NCBI RefSeq assembly: GCF_001042475.2
Contig: NZ_LECW02000011.1
Coordinates: 1-55,339 of the forward strand
DNA: 55,339 nt
Direction: 5' to 3'
From: Bacillus glycinifermentans
GTDB taxonomy: Bacteria; Bacillota; Bacilli; Bacillales; Bacillaceae
The notes below the pieces were generated by a model. It saw only the letters and a list, made by a program, of their open reading frames with translations. It had not been told where the DNA came from and did no database searches. A program made the translations under genes and the position numbers. Below are positions 1-9,671 of the stretch, piece by piece. The number at the start of each line of letters is the position of its first letter. Position 1 is the stretch's first letter.

Positions 1-44
1 TGGTAGTTGGGGGTTTCCCCTGTGAGAGTAGGACGCCGCCAAGC
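1..44 (+). rRNA. rrf: 5S rRNA, 3' end (partial)
   Basis: The first 44 bases match the 3' end of Bacillus 5S rRNA (TGGTAGTTGGGGGTTTCCCC, then GTGAGAGTAGGACG and GCCAAGC). The rest of the rRNA operon lies left of the window. An intrinsic terminator follows ten bases later. Confidence 0.93.
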
Positions 45-53
45 AACCCGAAA

Positions 54-81
54 GGCCAGCTTAGTAAAGCTGGCCTTTTTT
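54..81 (+). terminator. rRNA operon terminator
   Basis: Perfect 7-bp stem GGCCAGC / GCTGGCC with an 8-base loop, followed by six T. It ends the rRNA operon. Confidence 0.9.
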
Positions 82-258
82 GTATACTCCTGTTACACCA
101 ATCAAATTGATTTCATAGATTGGGAGTTCTTATGATAACCGGCAACCACATCACGGGTTATCCGCCCAAGGCGGCACAGAAGTCGATATTGTGATACAGA
201 CACCTAAAGTCTGCCGCTTACATATACTAATCTAACCTTCAAAAACTTTCTTAATTTT
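82..258. other. Intergenic region with several small inverted repeats
   Basis: There is no credible reading frame between the rRNA terminator and the csfB promoter. I see GATAACC (134-140) with GGTTATC (156-162), a tight CCGCC-CAA-GGCGG hairpin (162-174), GCGGCA (171-176) with TGCCGC (212-217), and CAGAC (197-201) with GTCTG (209-213). Some of these are mutually exclusive. No function is assigned. Confidence 0.4.
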
Positions 259-288
259 GTATACAAATGTTGTTTTTCGGGAATACTG
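259..288 (+). promoter_or_regulatory. Sigma-F promoter of csfB
   Basis: GTATA (259-263), 15 bases, then GGGAATACTG (279-288). This fits the sigma-F consensus GYATA-N15/16-GGNRAHAHTR at every position and lies 21 bases before the csfB start, consistent with forespore expression. Confidence 0.82.
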
Positions 289-309
289 AAGCCCATGGAG
301 GTGGAATGA

Positions 310-501
310 ATGAGTAAGTCTGATCATGGGGAAACGTGCATCATTTGTGAGGAAAAAAAAACCGAAGGGATTCACCTTTATACAAAATTTCTATGTGCGG
401 ATTGCGAAAAAAAAATTATTTCTACATCAACGTCAGATCCCCAGTACTCTGATTACGTCAAAAAATTAAAAAGTCTCCGTACGCCGCCATTGTATTCTTA
501 G
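310..501 (+). CDS. csfB: Anti-sigma-G factor Gin (CsfB)
   Basis: This 63-residue zinc-binding protein inhibits sigma-G in B. subtilis, blocking premature activity in the forespore and later curbing sigma-G/sigma-E activity. Two CxxC pairs (C10/C13 and C29/C32) form the expected zinc site, and the HLYTKF and STSTSDP blocks and the PPLYS tail are those of the B. subtilis protein. A GGAGGTGG ribosome binding site (298-305) precedes the ATG. The gene stands alone between a sigma-F promoter and an intrinsic terminator. The length is normal and I see nothing unusual in it. Confidence 0.93.
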   Translation: MSKSDHGETCIICEEKKTEGIHLYTKFLCADCEKKIISTSTSDPQYSDYVKKLKSLRTPPLYS

Positions 502-524
502 ACCGTTTCCAGGTCTTTTTTTTT
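501..524 (+). terminator. csfB terminator
   Basis: Short stem GACC / GGTC with a 7-base loop and nine T. It starts at the last base of the csfB stop codon. Confidence 0.75.
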
Positions 525-605
525 GCCGCGGAACGGAAAACTTTAAGTTCATATGAAGGCCATGTATAATGGTATTATCGAAACTTGACACATTGACTTT
601 TTAGG

Positions 606-630
606 CATCTGGACGAAGATGTCTTTTTTT
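606..630 (+). terminator. Possible second terminator or leader hairpin
   Basis: CATCT (606-610) pairs with AGATG (617-621) and TCTTTTTTT follows. It lies between csfB and xpaC and overlaps the presumed xpaC promoter, so it may be a back-up terminator. Confidence 0.4.
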
Positions 631-637
631 CTATAAT
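610..637 (+). promoter_or_regulatory. Possible xpaC-yaaN promoter
   Basis: TATAAT at 632-637 with a weak -35 (TGGACG, 610-615) 16 bases upstream. A second TATAAT at 565-570 is an alternative. Confidence 0.35.
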
Positions 638-690
638 TGCGGGAACTTTGTGTTATCGGGAATCGAGAAATGCATGAGGAGTAGATGGTG

Positions 691-1323
691 ATGAAACAGA
701 TCCTTCAATTTTTGCTTCGTGTATTAACCGCAAGCACGATGTCAGTGCTTCTTTGGCTGACCAGCTTCTTTGCTTTTAACCAGACGTTTCTGCTGTCTTC
801 TCTTTACGCTTGTGCCGGTTGGGCCGTGATTTACCTTGGGGGCAAATGGTATGAAACGCATGTATTTTTAAAACAACATCAGCTGACAAGACGGGAATAC
901 GCATACATCAAGCAAAATTTACAGGAAGCGAAATTAAAAATCGCCAGATTGAGAAAATCCCTGTTTGCAGTTAAAAACATTCAAACGATCAAGGAAAACC
1001 TGGAAATACTGCGGATTGTCCGGAAAATTTATATGCTGACAAAACAAGAACCGAAGCGTTTTTATCAAGTAGAACGTTTTTTTTATCAAAGCCTTGATTC
1101 GATTGTTGAACTGACCGAAAAATATGCTTTTTTAGCCTCGCAGCCAAAACGAAGCGCAAAGCTTGAAGTGTCCCTAAGCGAAACCCGCATGACAATTGAC
1201 AAACTGTCCAAACAATTGGAAGAGGACCTTTACGACTTGCTTAAACCGGATATCGACGATTTGGAATTTGAGCTGGATGTCGCCAGGCATTCATTGGAAA
1301 GCGGGAGGGGAAAAGCTGAATGA
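691..1323 (+). CDS. xpaC: XpaC, membrane-anchored coiled-coil protein
   Basis: XpaC of B. subtilis was named from hydrolysis of a chromogenic phosphate, but its true role is unknown. The protein has two hydrophobic segments near the N-terminus (about residues 7-27 and 32-50), then a long charged helical region with heptad-like Leu/Ile spacing. It is therefore probably anchored in the membrane with a cytoplasmic coiled coil. The GAGGAG site at 676-681 lies 9 bases from the ATG at 691 but only 3 from an ATG at 685, so I prefer 691 (210 residues). The stop overlaps the start of yaaN as ATGA, implying coupled translation and joint function. The family assignment is firm; the function is not. Confidence 0.85.
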   Translation: MKQILQFLLRVLTASTMSVLLWLTSFFAFNQTFLLSSLYACAGWAVIYLGGKWYETHVFLKQHQLTRREYAYIKQNLQEAKLKIARLRKSLFAVKNIQTIKENLEILRIVRKIYMLTKQEPKRFYQVERFFYQSLDSIVELTEKYAFLASQPKRSAKLEVSLSETRMTIDKLSKQLEEDLYDLLKPDIDDLEFELDVARHSLESGRGKAE

Positions 1324-2450
1324 GCCAGTATCAATCGCCATGGCAGAAGAAAGGCGATTTGTCCGTATCCTTTGGACAGGCAGAAAAAGAGGTTGATTCG
1401 TTGGCTGAGGAAAAACGCCGCCTAGCGTTGCAGCTGTCAGAGCAGATTGATCCGAAGAATTACCAAAGCATTGAATGGTTTGGAAACGAGGCCCAATCCA
1501 GACTTTTGAATTTTTCGCATGCCATGCTTGAGCGCGTTCAAAAAAACGATGTCGGCGAAATCGGGAATATTTTGAACGACCTTATGAAAAAGCTTGAACA
1601 GGTCAGTCCCGATGAGCTGAAGCCTGCAAAAAAAAATCTGTTTTCGCGTATCTTTGGAAGGATGCCCAGACTGGTTCAAGAAGCATTATCAAGATATCAG
1701 AAAACGGGAGCCCAAATTGACAGAATCAGCGTCAAGCTTGAGCATGCCAAAAACGCGCTGATCAAGGACAATCAGATGCTTGAACAGCTGTATGAAAAAA
1801 ATAATGAATATTATGAAGCGCTGCATGTTTATATTGCAGCTGGACAGCTGAAATTGAAAGAGTTACATACAAAAACCATTCCGGCGCTAAAAGAAAAAAA
1901 CGAAACAGACCAAAATCAAATGGCTGTTCAAGAAGTGAACGACATGATTCAATTTGCAGACCGGCTGGAAAAGCGGATCTATGATTTAACGTTAAGCAGA
2001 CAAATCACAATGCAGAGCGCACCTCAGATCAGGCTGATTCAACATACAAACCAGGTGCTCGTTGAAAAGATCCAATCTTCGATTATGACGGTGATACCGC
2101 TTTGGAAAAATCAAGTGGCCATCGCTTTGACATTGCTGCGTCAGCGCCGCGTCCTAGAGGCTCAAAAGCAGGTTTCCAGAACGACAAACGAGCTGCTGTT
2201 AAAAAATGCGGAGATGCTGAAAACCAACACGATTGAAACCGCCAAAGAGAACGAGCGCGGCTTCGTCGATATCACCACGTTGAAAAAAGTCCAGGAAAAT
2301 TTAATCGCCACGCTTGAAGAGACCATTAAAATCCAAGAAGAAGGCCGCACGAAACGCCTTCATGCAGAAGAAGAAATCAGGATGATGGAAGATGATCTTA
2401 GAGGACAAGCTGGTAAACAAAAAAATCAACCCTCCCTTCATGAAAGATGA
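1320..2450 (+). CDS. yaaN: YaaN, TelA-family protein
   Basis: This 376-residue protein belongs to the TelA family (toxic anion resistance, named from plasmid tellurite resistance), whose mechanism is unknown. It is almost wholly helical and charged, with no membrane segment or signal peptide, so it should be cytoplasmic. Family-like blocks include [15 protein letters not shown] near the N-terminus and [16 protein letters not shown] in the middle. The start overlaps the xpaC stop (ATGA). The pairing of a membrane coiled-coil protein with a TelA protein is conserved in bacilli, which suggests that they act together, perhaps in envelope stress; that last point is inference. Confidence 0.87.
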   Translation: MSQYQSPWQKKGDLSVSFGQAEKEVDSLAEEKRRLALQLSEQIDPKNYQSIEWFGNEAQSRLLNFSHAMLERVQKNDVGEIGNILNDLMKKLEQVSPDELKPAKKNLFSRIFGRMPRLVQEALSRYQKTGAQIDRISVKLEHAKNALIKDNQMLEQLYEKNNEYYEALHVYIAAGQLKLKELHTKTIPALKEKNETDQNQMAVQEVNDMIQFADRLEKRIYDLTLSRQITMQSAPQIRLIQHTNQVLVEKIQSSIMTVIPLWKNQVAIALTLLRQRRVLEAQKQVSRTTNELLLKNAEMLKTNTIETAKENERGFVDITTLKKVQENLIATLEETIKIQEEGRTKRLHAEEEIRMMEDDLRGQAGKQKNQPSLHER

Positions 2451-2497
2451 TAAAGATTTACCATAAGGTCCTTCTTTAAGTTATTCATCCGGAAGGG

Positions 2498-2503
2498 TAT
2501 AAT
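2498..2503 (+). promoter_or_regulatory. Possible -10 of yaaO-tmk promoter
   Basis: TATAAT in the 93-base gap between yaaN and yaaO. No good -35 is visible 17 bases upstream. Confidence 0.35.
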
Positions 2504-2543
2504 AAGGGCAGAAATCAGTTGTCATATTAAAGGATCGGATGAC

Positions 2544-3986
2544 ATGAAGACACCTCTATTTACAGCATTGGTAAACCATGCCAAAGAAAACCCTTATTCT
2601 TTTCACGTTCCGGGACATCACAATGGAGATGTCTTTTTTGATGAAGGAAAGTCACTGTTTAATTCCATACTTCAAATAGATTTGACCGAATTGACGGGGC
2701 TTGACGATTTGCATGAACCTTCGGGCGTCATTAAGGAGGCGCAAGATTTAACAGCCGAGTTCTACGGTTCAAAAGAAAGCTTTTTTCTCGTGAACGGATC
2801 GACCGTTGGGAACCTGGCGATGATTCTTTCGGTTTGCCAGCCGGGCGATCTTTTGCTCGTTCAGCGCAACTGCCACAAATCGGTTTTTCATGCGATCGAA
2901 CTCGCCGGAGCCCGTCCGGTATTCTTAACGCCTGAAATTGATGATGAGATGGCTGTTCCGACACGCATTTTGCAGCAAACAGTGAAAGAGGCTGTTTCAA
3001 AATATCCGACGGCAAAGGGTATCATGCTGACATATCCTAATTACTACGGTCATGCCGCCGATTTGAAGCCGATCGTCGCAGAAGCCCATAAACATCACAT
3101 GCCTGTTTTGGTCGATGAAGCACACGGCGCTCATTTTGTGTTGGGGCGTCCTTTTCCGAAGTCAGCTCTGGAGGCAGGAGCCGATGCCGTCGTTCAGTCT
3201 GCACATAAAACGCTACCGGCCATGACAATGGGGTCTTTTTTGCATCTCAACAGCCGGAGAATCGACAGGGATCGGCTTGTGCACTATTTAACCGTGCTGC
3301 AAAGCAGCAGCCCGTCTTATCCGATTATGGCGTCGTTGGATTTGGCGAGGGCTTACGCGGAACATCTGCTAAAAACAAACAAGATGGAACGTGCAGAGAA
3401 AGAGATCACCGCTATGAAAGAACAGTTTTTGAATATAGCAGGTGTAGAGATCGCAGAACCGGCCGATCCCCTCATTTGGCAAGATCCGCTGAAAGTGTGC
3501 GTCAGATCGAAGCAAGGCCACTCAGGCTACGAATTAAAGAATATATTTGAGCAAAATGGCGTGCATCCTGAACTGGCGGATGAAAGGCAGGTACTGTTCA
3601 TCCTGCCGCTGGAAGGAAAAAGAAGCTTGGATCCTGAGACGATCAGGAGGATTGGAAAGGAAATAGAAAGCGGATCACCAGGGATTCACAGCCAGGCTCC
3701 GATCGGAGAGCCCGTAGAAAAAATCACGACCCTGCCTTACGAAAAAAGCACCCTGTCCTCTTTTAAAACGGAGTCAGTGCCTTTCTGCGAGGCCGCAGGA
3801 CGGGTAAGCGCTGAACAGGTGATTCCGTATCCGCCGGGCATTCCTCTCATCATGGAAGGGGAAAGGGTGAAGCAGGAGAGTATCAGCCGGTTGTCCCGGC
3901 TTATCGATCTGCACGTACACATTCAAGGAAGCAGCCACTTAAAACAAAAACAACTAACTGTATATATCGAAGAGGAGAAATCATGA
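2544..3986 (+). CDS. yaaO: Orn/Lys/Arg decarboxylase family protein YaaO
   Basis: A 480-residue PLP-dependent fold-I decarboxylase, the same length as B. subtilis YaaO. The N-terminal [10 protein letters not shown] block, the PLP-contacting Asp in VDEAHGAHF (D191) and the Schiff-base Lys in SAHKTLPAM (K222) are all present. The enzyme should therefore be catalytically competent. The substrate is not known: it is a relative of the biosynthetic arginine decarboxylase SpeA but a distinct paralogue. AAAGGA lies upstream of the ATG. The last codons overlap tmk (ATGA), so it is probably the first gene of the tmk-darA-yaaR-holB-ricT-yabA run. Confidence 0.9.
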   Translation: MKTPLFTALVNHAKENPYSFHVPGHHNGDVFFDEGKSLFNSILQIDLTELTGLDDLHEPSGVIKEAQDLTAEFYGSKESFFLVNGSTVGNLAMILSVCQPGDLLLVQRNCHKSVFHAIELAGARPVFLTPEIDDEMAVPTRILQQTVKEAVSKYPTAKGIMLTYPNYYGHAADLKPIVAEAHKHHMPVLVDEAHGAHFVLGRPFPKSALEAGADAVVQSAHKTLPAMTMGSFLHLNSRRIDRDRLVHYLTVLQSSSPSYPIMASLDLARAYAEHLLKTNKMERAEKEITAMKEQFLNIAGVEIAEPADPLIWQDPLKVCVRSKQGHSGYELKNIFEQNGVHPELADERQVLFILPLEGKRSLDPETIRRIGKEIESGSPGIHSQAPIGEPVEKITTLPYEKSTLSSFKTESVPFCEAAGRVSAEQVIPYPPGIPLIMEGERVKQESISRLSRLIDLHVHIQGSSHLKQKQLTVYIEEEKS

Positions 3987-4621
3987 ACGGTTTATTTATT
4001 ACCTTTGAAGGCCCTGAAGGTGCGGGGAAAACAACCATACTTCAAGCGGCAGCAGAAGAATTAAGGAAAAACGGCCATTTCGTTCTCGCAACAAGGGAAC
4101 CGGGCGGCATTGAAATAGCAGAACAAATCCGCGAGGTCATTTTACATCCGGAAAACACGGCCATGGATCCAAAAACAGAAGCGCTTTTATATGCAGCGGC
4201 GAGAAGGCAGCACCTGGTTGAAAAGGTAAAGCCGGCTCTTGAAGAAGGGAAAATCGTTTTATGCGACCGCTTTATCGACAGCTCCCTCGCTTATCAGGGC
4301 TATGCTAGAGGGCTTGGAATTGACGAAGTCTTATCCATTAATCAATTTGCAATCGGAAACATGATGCCGCATATCACCGTCTACTTTGCCATTGATCCGG
4401 AAGAAGGCATCAAACGGATCAATGCAAATGATTCGCGTGAGAAAAACCGCCTTGATCTTGAACAACTCCATTTTCATACGCTCGTTCAAAAAGGCTATCA
4501 GGAGGTTATAAACCGTTTTCCCGGCCGCTTCAGAACGGTCGATGCGAGCCGGTCTATTGAGCATGTGCAAAAAAGCGTAAACGAAATCATTGAAGAAGCA
4601 TTAAAAACGATTCGACTGTGA
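3983..4621 (+). CDS. tmk: Thymidylate kinase
   Basis: It phosphorylates dTMP to dTDP with ATP, an essential step to dTTP. The P-loop GPEGAGKTT is at residues 10-18. The [12 protein letters not shown] block binds dTMP, and the [10 protein letters not shown] helix is typical of the family. The length of 212 is normal. A GAGGAG site lies six bases before the ATG, which overlaps the yaaO stop (ATGA). Its position ahead of holB groups DNA precursor supply with replication. Confidence 0.96.
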   Translation: MNGLFITFEGPEGAGKTTILQAAAEELRKNGHFVLATREPGGIEIAEQIREVILHPENTAMDPKTEALLYAAARRQHLVEKVKPALEEGKIVLCDRFIDSSLAYQGYARGLGIDEVLSINQFAIGNMMPHITVYFAIDPEEGIKRINANDSREKNRLDLEQLHFHTLVQKGYQEVINRFPGRFRTVDASRSIEHVQKSVNEIIEEALKTIRL

Positions 4622-4641
4622 CCTGCTTCCCATTCTATTGT

Positions 4642-4647
4642 TATAAT
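4642..4647 (+). promoter_or_regulatory. Possible -10 before darA
   Basis: TATAAT between tmk and darA, 32 bases before the darA start; the -35 is weak. It could be an internal promoter of the operon. Confidence 0.35.
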
Positions 4648-4667
4648 GGTAACAAGAATATCCTTAG

Positions 4668-5009
<342 letters not shown>

Positions 5010-5020
5010 GGGCTGAGGAT

Positions 5021-5461
5021 ATGAAAATAAGTCAAGAACTGCGAACGATGATAGAAAAACAGCAGATTCCTCCCGCCAGAGGAGAGAACATTTCTGCTTC
5101 ATTTAAGGAAAAGATGAACATCCAAACCGGCAAGCTCAGATTCGAACAGCTGACAGTGCTTTTGTCGGATATTGAGGCGTTTGGGAAACGGCTTGCAAAG
5201 TCGAGAAATTTTAAAGATTTGGCGAGATTTAAAGGCTTAATCAAGCGCTTTGTAAAAGAAGCCGTCGAAAACGGTCTGACGGTTGAGAATTCAAGGAGTT
5301 TTGACTTGTATGGAAACAGCAGGACATTGACCATTGTCAAAGAGCTTGATGAAAAGCTCGTTCAACTGACGGAGGAACTGCTTGATCAAGAAAAGCCCTC
5401 CATTGAACTGCTGGAACGAATTGGGGAAATAAAGGGTTTGTTGATAAACCTTTACACATAG
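5021..5461 (+). CDS. yaaR: Conserved protein YaaR (DUF327)
   Basis: A 146-residue protein of unknown function, the same length as B. subtilis YaaR. It is predicted to be mostly helical and has no membrane segment or catalytic motif that I recognise. It sits between darA and holB with short gaps, so it is co-transcribed. The conserved location next to the c-di-AMP receptor and clamp-loader gene is its only functional hint. Confidence 0.88.
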   Translation: MKISQELRTMIEKQQIPPARGENISASFKEKMNIQTGKLRFEQLTVLLSDIEAFGKRLAKSRNFKDLARFKGLIKRFVKEAVENGLTVENSRSFDLYGNSRTLTIVKELDEKLVQLTEELLDQEKPSIELLERIGEIKGLLINLYT

Positions 5462-5472
5462 AGAGTGATCGT

Positions 5473-6462
5473 ATGGCTACAACATGGACAGAAATGCAAA
5501 AGCTTCAGCCGCGTGTTATGAAGCTTTTGCAAAATAGTATAGAAAGAAACCGGCTTGCCCACGCCTATTTGTTTGAAGGGCGAAAAGGGACGGGAAAATT
5601 AGACGCGGCCATGCTGCTGGCGAAAAGTTTTTTTTGCCTTGAAAAAGGCGTGGAGCCTTGCGAATCGTGCCGAAATTGTCAGCGGATCGCCTCCGGCAAC
5701 CATCCTGATGTGCACGTCGTTCACCCGGACGGCCTGTCCATCAAAAAGGGACAAATCCAGGCTCTTCAGGAAGAGTTCTCAAAAACCGGCCTGGAATCGC
5801 ATAAAAAGCTCTACATTATTTCGCACGCTGATCAAATGACGGCAAACGCCGCAAACAGCCTGCTGAAGTTTTTGGAAGAGCCGAACAATGATACGATAGC
5901 GGTGCTCTTAACGGAACAGCCGCAGAAATTGCTTGATACGATTATATCGAGATGTCAGGCTCTGGTGTTTCAATCGCTGCTGCCTGAATCGATTGAAAAG
6001 GAACTGATCAAACAAGAGGTCTCCCCGCATCTTGCAGCGCTTTTGTCGAATATGACAAACAATTTATCGGAAGCGCTCGAATTGAGTCGAAATGATCAGT
6101 TTGCAGAGTCCAGAGCGAAAGTGATAAAATTGTATGAAGTCTTACACCAGCGAAAAGGACATGCTTTTTTCTATATTCAAGATCAGTGGATGCCCTTTTT
6201 CAAGGAGAAAGACCACCAAGAAATGGGTCTTGATATGCTTTTATTTATATACCGTGATATATTGTCCATTCAGATAGGACATGAAGATAAAATACTATTT
6301 CAGGACTTATTCCAAACATTAAAACAGCACGCGCTGCAATCAACGCAACAAAGAGTGACAAACCAGATTCTTGCTGTTTTAGAAGCAAAAAAACGGCTTT
6401 ATTCCAATGTTAATGCTCAAGGTTTAATGGAGCACTTGGTTTTAATGCTGCAGGAGGGATAA
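5473..6462 (+). CDS. holB: DNA polymerase III delta' subunit
   Basis: Delta' is the stator subunit of the clamp loader that places the beta clamp on DNA. The protein shows an AAA+ fold with a P-loop-like GRKGTGK (36-42), a four-cysteine zinc site (C55, C63, C66, C69), the LLKFLEEPN sensor region and the SRCQ arginine-finger motif. Delta' subunits usually do not hydrolyse ATP even with a P-loop remnant. The length of 329 is normal. It is followed after only two bases by ricT. Confidence 0.95.
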   Translation: MATTWTEMQKLQPRVMKLLQNSIERNRLAHAYLFEGRKGTGKLDAAMLLAKSFFCLEKGVEPCESCRNCQRIASGNHPDVHVVHPDGLSIKKGQIQALQEEFSKTGLESHKKLYIISHADQMTANAANSLLKFLEEPNNDTIAVLLTEQPQKLLDTIISRCQALVFQSLLPESIEKELIKQEVSPHLAALLSNMTNNLSEALELSRNDQFAESRAKVIKLYEVLHQRKGHAFFYIQDQWMPFFKEKDHQEMGLDMLLFIYRDILSIQIGHEDKILFQDLFQTLKQHALQSTQQRVTNQILAVLEAKKRLYSNVNAQGLMEHLVLMLQEG

Positions 6463-6464
6463 GC

Positions 6465-7292
6465 TTGTATAATGTCATTGGTGTTCGCTTTAAAAAAGCG
6501 GGCAAAATTTATTATTTTGATCCGAATGGATTTACGATAGATAAAGACAACTGTGTGATCGTTGAAACGGTTCGCGGTGTTGAATACGGGCAGGTCGTCA
6601 TCGCGAATAAGAAGGTAGACGAGCATGACGTGGTGCTGCCTTTGCGTAAGGTCATCAGGGTGGCCGATGAGCGCGACCGCCTGATTGTCGAGGAAAATCA
6701 GGAAGCCGCTCTTTCCGCCTTTGATGTTTGCCAGAAAAAAGTGAATGAGCACGGTCTTGAGATGAAACTGGTCGATGTCGAATTCACATTTGACCGGAAT
6801 AAAGTCATTTTTTACTTTACGGCTGACGGAAGGGTCGATTTCCGGGAGCTTGTAAAAGACCTGGCTTCTATTTTCAAAACGAGGATCGAGCTCAGACAAA
6901 TCGGAGTAAGGGATGAAGCAAAGATGCTTGGAGGCATCGGACCGTGCGGAAGAATGCTGTGCTGTTCGACATTTCTCGGTGATTTTGAGCCGGTTTCCAT
7001 CAAAATGGCGAAAGATCAAAACCTGTCCCTTAATCCGACGAAGATTTCCGGACTATGCGGACGGCTCATGTGCTGTCTGAAATACGAAAACGATGAATAT
7101 GAAACGGCGAAAGAGCAGCTTCCGGATATCGGGGAAGTGATCGCCACGTCCAACGGACCGGCGAAAGTCGTCGGGCTGAATATACTCGAACGCATTCTTC
7201 AGGTTGAACTGACAAACTGCGAAAAAGTTGTGGAATATACGTGGGATGAACTGCTGCAAGAAGGTGTCGTATCTGCACAAACCACAGATTAA
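6465..7292 (+). CDS. ricT: RicT (YaaT), Y-complex subunit, PSP1 family
   Basis: With RicA (YmcA) and RicF (YlbF), RicT forms the Y-complex, which carries Fe-S clusters and guides RNase Y in mRNA maturation; it is needed for sporulation, competence and biofilm formation. The PSP1-type domain holds two matching cysteine clusters, CGRMLCC (C161, C166, C167) and CGRLMCC (C198, C203, C204), the presumed cluster ligands. The start is TTG, chosen because AGGAGGGA (6452-6459) is correctly spaced and the product begins like B. subtilis YaaT. The 275 residues are full length. Confidence 0.94.
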   Translation: MYNVIGVRFKKAGKIYYFDPNGFTIDKDNCVIVETVRGVEYGQVVIANKKVDEHDVVLPLRKVIRVADERDRLIVEENQEAALSAFDVCQKKVNEHGLEMKLVDVEFTFDRNKVIFYFTADGRVDFRELVKDLASIFKTRIELRQIGVRDEAKMLGGIGPCGRMLCCSTFLGDFEPVSIKMAKDQNLSLNPTKISGLCGRLMCCLKYENDEYETAKEQLPDIGEVIATSNGPAKVVGLNILERILQVELTNCEKVVEYTWDELLQEGVVSAQTTD

Positions 7293-7306
7293 CGAGGTGT
7301 GAAACC

Positions 7307-7669
7307 TTGGATAAAAAAGAATTGTTTGATACAGTCATAAGTTTAGAAGAACAAATAGGATCTCTGTACCGCCAGCTGGGAGACCTCAAGCAGCATATCG
7401 GAGAAATGATCGAAGAAAACAACCATTTGCAGCTTGAAAACGAACATTTGCGCAAGCGGCTGGAAGAAACCGACCAAAGGCTGAAGACGGCAAAGGCAGG
7501 CGGGAAAGAGTTAAAAGCGGAGAAGACGGGGCATGCTGATATTGGTGAAGGCCATGACAATTTGGCGCGCTTGTATCAGGAAGGCTTCCACATTTGCAAC
7601 ATTCATTACGGAAGCGTCCGCAAAGAAGGAGACTGCCTTTTCTGCCTCTCGTTTTTAAATAAAAAATAA
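7307..7669 (+). CDS. yabA: Replication initiation control protein YabA
   Basis: YabA limits DNA replication initiation by binding DnaA and the beta clamp DnaN. The N-terminal half (residues 1-60) is a leucine-zipper-like coiled coil that drives tetramerisation. The C-terminal part has a zinc site made by H95, C97, C110 and C113 (HIC ... CLFC). It starts with TTG behind CGAGGTGTGA. At 120 residues it is full length. It is the last gene of the tmk-holB operon and has a strong terminator behind it. Confidence 0.94.
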   Translation: MDKKELFDTVISLEEQIGSLYRQLGDLKQHIGEMIEENNHLQLENEHLRKRLEETDQRLKTAKAGGKELKAEKTGHADIGEGHDNLARLYQEGFHICNIHYGSVRKEGDCLFCLSFLNKK

Positions 7670-7674
7670 AGGAA

Positions 7675-7704
7675 GGGCTTCCGGATCAAAACGGAAGCCC
7701 TTTT
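7675..7704 (+). terminator. yabA operon terminator
   Basis: GGGCTTCCG / CGGAAGCCC 9-bp stem with an 8-base loop, then TTTT. Confidence 0.85.
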
Positions 7705-7751
7705 AACGGAATAAGTGCCAAGACTAGATTTTTTTCGGAAAGGGAAAAAAC

Positions 7752-8495
7752 ATGATTGAATTAAAAGATGATGAGCGACTCGATTATTTGCTGGCAGAGG
7801 ATATGAAAATCGTACAAAGCCCGACGGTGTTTGCGTTTTCCTTAGATGCAGTCCTCCTGTCGAAGTTTGCATATGTTCCGATTCAAAAAGGAAAGATCAT
7901 CGACCTTTGCACGGGAAACGGAGTTGTTCCGCTGCTTCTCAGCACCCGCTCAAAAGCGGAAATCACCGGGGTTGAAATTCAGGACAGATTGTACGACATG
8001 GCTGTAAGAAGCGTGGAATACAATAATCTGCAAAAACAGATCCATCTCATCAGAGACGACTTGAAGAATATGCCGCAGGTGCTCGGACACAATAGAGCCG
8101 ATGTTGTCACATGCAATCCCCCTTACTTTAAGACACCGCAAAAAACGGAACAAAATCTTAATGAACACCTGGCGATTGCCAGGCACGAAATTTATTGCAC
8201 GCTTGAAGATGTTGTCCGTGTCAGCAGCAAGCTTTTAAAGCAGGGCGGAAAGCTTGCTCTTGTCCATAGACCGGGAAGGCTGCTCGAGATTTTTGAACTC
8301 ATGAAGGCGTATCAAATAGAGCCGAAGCGTGTGCAGTTCGTGTATCCGAAGCAGGGAAAAGAAGCCAATACGATTTTAGTAGAGGGTATGAAAGACGGCC
8401 GCCCCGACCTGAAGATTCTGCCGCCTCTTTTTGTATATGACGAACACGATCAATATACAAGTGAGATAAGGAAGATTTTATATGGAGACAAATAA
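7752..8495 (+). CDS. trmN6: tRNA1(Val) A37 N6-methyltransferase family protein
   Basis: A 247-residue class I SAM-dependent methyltransferase (B. subtilis YabB). The SAM-binding motif [14 protein letters not shown] and the catalytic NPPYF motif typical of adenine-N6 methyltransferases are clear. Homology to TrmN6/YfiC suggests methylation of A37 in tRNA-Val, though the substrate is inferred. It overlaps yazA by 14 bases, and yazA overlaps rsmI, forming a compact RNA-modification operon. The ribosome binding site is weak (GGAAAGGGAAA). Confidence 0.88.
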   Translation: MIELKDDERLDYLLAEDMKIVQSPTVFAFSLDAVLLSKFAYVPIQKGKIIDLCTGNGVVPLLLSTRSKAEITGVEIQDRLYDMAVRSVEYNNLQKQIHLIRDDLKNMPQVLGHNRADVVTCNPPYFKTPQKTEQNLNEHLAIARHEIYCTLEDVVRVSSKLLKQGGKLALVHRPGRLLEIFELMKAYQIEPKRVQFVYPKQGKEANTILVEGMKDGRPDLKILPPLFVYDEHDQYTSEIRKILYGDK

Positions 8496-8775
8496 CCACT
8501 ATTTTTATGTGCTGTCCTGCCGGGACGGCAGCTTGTATGCGGGATATACGAACGATATTGAAAAGCGGCTGAAAACCCATAATGACGGAAAAGGCGCGAA
8601 ATATACAAGAGCAAGGCTCCCTGTAAAGCTTCACTATGCGGAACGCTTTTCGACAAAAAGAGAAGCCATGCAGGCGGAATATTATTTCAAAAAATTATCA
8701 AGGAAAAACAAAGAAATCTATATAGAAGAGAAGCGAAAGGCGGGTGTTCATCATCAATCGTCAACAGAGCTTTGA
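8482..8775 (+). CDS. yazA: GIY-YIG domain protein YazA (UPF0213)
   Basis: A 97-residue protein made of a single GIY-YIG nuclease-like domain. The variant motif YVL then YAGYTND is near the N-terminus, with the conserved Arg in KRLKTH and Glu in [15 protein letters not shown] sequence after it. Small stand-alone members like this have no proven substrate. It overlaps trmN6 at the front and rsmI at the back, so it is translated with both. Confidence 0.88.
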   Translation: METNNHYFYVLSCRDGSLYAGYTNDIEKRLKTHNDGKGAKYTRARLPVKLHYAERFSTKREAMQAEYYFKKLSRKNKEIYIEEKRKAGVHHQSSTEL

Positions 8776-9625
8776 CCAACGATCACACATGGGAACGTTA
8801 TACCTCGTTCCCACACCGATCGGCAATTTAGAGGATATGACGTTTCGGGCCGTTGAAACATTGAAAACGGCTGATATCATCGCTGCGGAGGATACCCGGC
8901 AGACGAAGAAATTGTGCCATGTGTATCAAATCGAAACACAGCTTGTCAGTTATCATGAACATAATAAAGAGAGCAGCGGACATAAAATCTTGGAATGGCT
9001 GAAGGAAGGGAAAGACGTCGCGCTTGTCAGTGACGCCGGAATGCCGACCATATCTGATCCCGGTGCTGAAATCGTCCGCGACTTTATCGATATCGGCGGA
9101 TATGTCGTGCCTTTGCCCGGTGCGAATGCAGCGTTAACCGCTCTGATCGCTTCCGGCCTTCCCCCTCAGCCCTTTTTCTTCTTCGGTTTTTTGGACCGGA
9201 ACAAGCGGGAGAGAAAAAAACAGCTTGACGGTTTAAAAAACAGACAGGAAACCGTGATTTTCTATGAATCGCCCCATCGGTTGAAGGAGACGCTGTCGGC
9301 GATTTACGAGGTATTCGGAAACCGCCGGATCGCGGTGACGAGAGAGCTGACCAAAAAATTTGAAGAATTTATAAGAGGGACGGTAGAAGAAGTGCTGACA
9401 TGGGCCGGGGAAGAACAAGTGCGCGGAGAGTTTTGCCTAGTCGTTGAAGGTTGCGGTGAAACTGTTGCCGAAGAAGCGGCCTGGTGGGAAAATCTCTCGG
9501 AAAAAGAACATGTCGAACATTATATCAGCGAAGGGTTTCATTCCAAGGAAGCCATCAAAAAAGCTGCCGTTGACCGAAACGTTCCAAAACGAAAAATCTA
9601 TGACGCATATCATATCCAAAATTGA
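8744..9625 (+). CDS. rsmI: 16S rRNA C1402 2'-O-methyltransferase
   Basis: RsmI methylates the ribose of C1402 in 16S rRNA at the decoding site. It has the tetrapyrrole-methylase fold: [15 protein letters not shown] at the N-terminus, [12 protein letters not shown], the glycine-rich [13 protein letters not shown], and [12 protein letters not shown] use GTG at 8744, behind AAAGGCGG; a start at the ATG at 8790 (MGTLYLVP) would keep the whole domain and cannot be excluded. The 293-residue length fits the family. It ends the operon at a bidirectional terminator shared with abrB. Confidence 0.92.
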   Translation: MFIINRQQSFDQRSHMGTLYLVPTPIGNLEDMTFRAVETLKTADIIAAEDTRQTKKLCHVYQIETQLVSYHEHNKESSGHKILEWLKEGKDVALVSDAGMPTISDPGAEIVRDFIDIGGYVVPLPGANAALTALIASGLPPQPFFFFGFLDRNKRERKKQLDGLKNRQETVIFYESPHRLKETLSAIYEVFGNRRIAVTRELTKKFEEFIRGTVEEVLTWAGEEQVRGEFCLVVEGCGETVAEEAAWWENLSEKEHVEHYISEGFHSKEAIKKAAVDRNVPKRKIYDAYHIQN

Positions 9626-9627
9626 AA

Positions 9628-9660
9628 AAAACCGCTCTTGCTTCGGCAAGAACGGTTTTT
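9628..9660. terminator. Bidirectional terminator between rsmI and abrB
   Basis: AAAACCG-C-TCTTGC / GCAAGA-A-CGGTTTT stem with a TTCG tetraloop. It has A-runs on the left and T-runs on the right, so it can end transcripts from both sides. Confidence 0.88.
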
Positions 9661-9671
9661 GTATAATCAAA

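Noticed and set aside
6417..7019. 200-codon minus-strand frame over the holB end and ricT
   Set aside because: It is antisense to the conserved cysteine clusters of RicT and has no support of its own.
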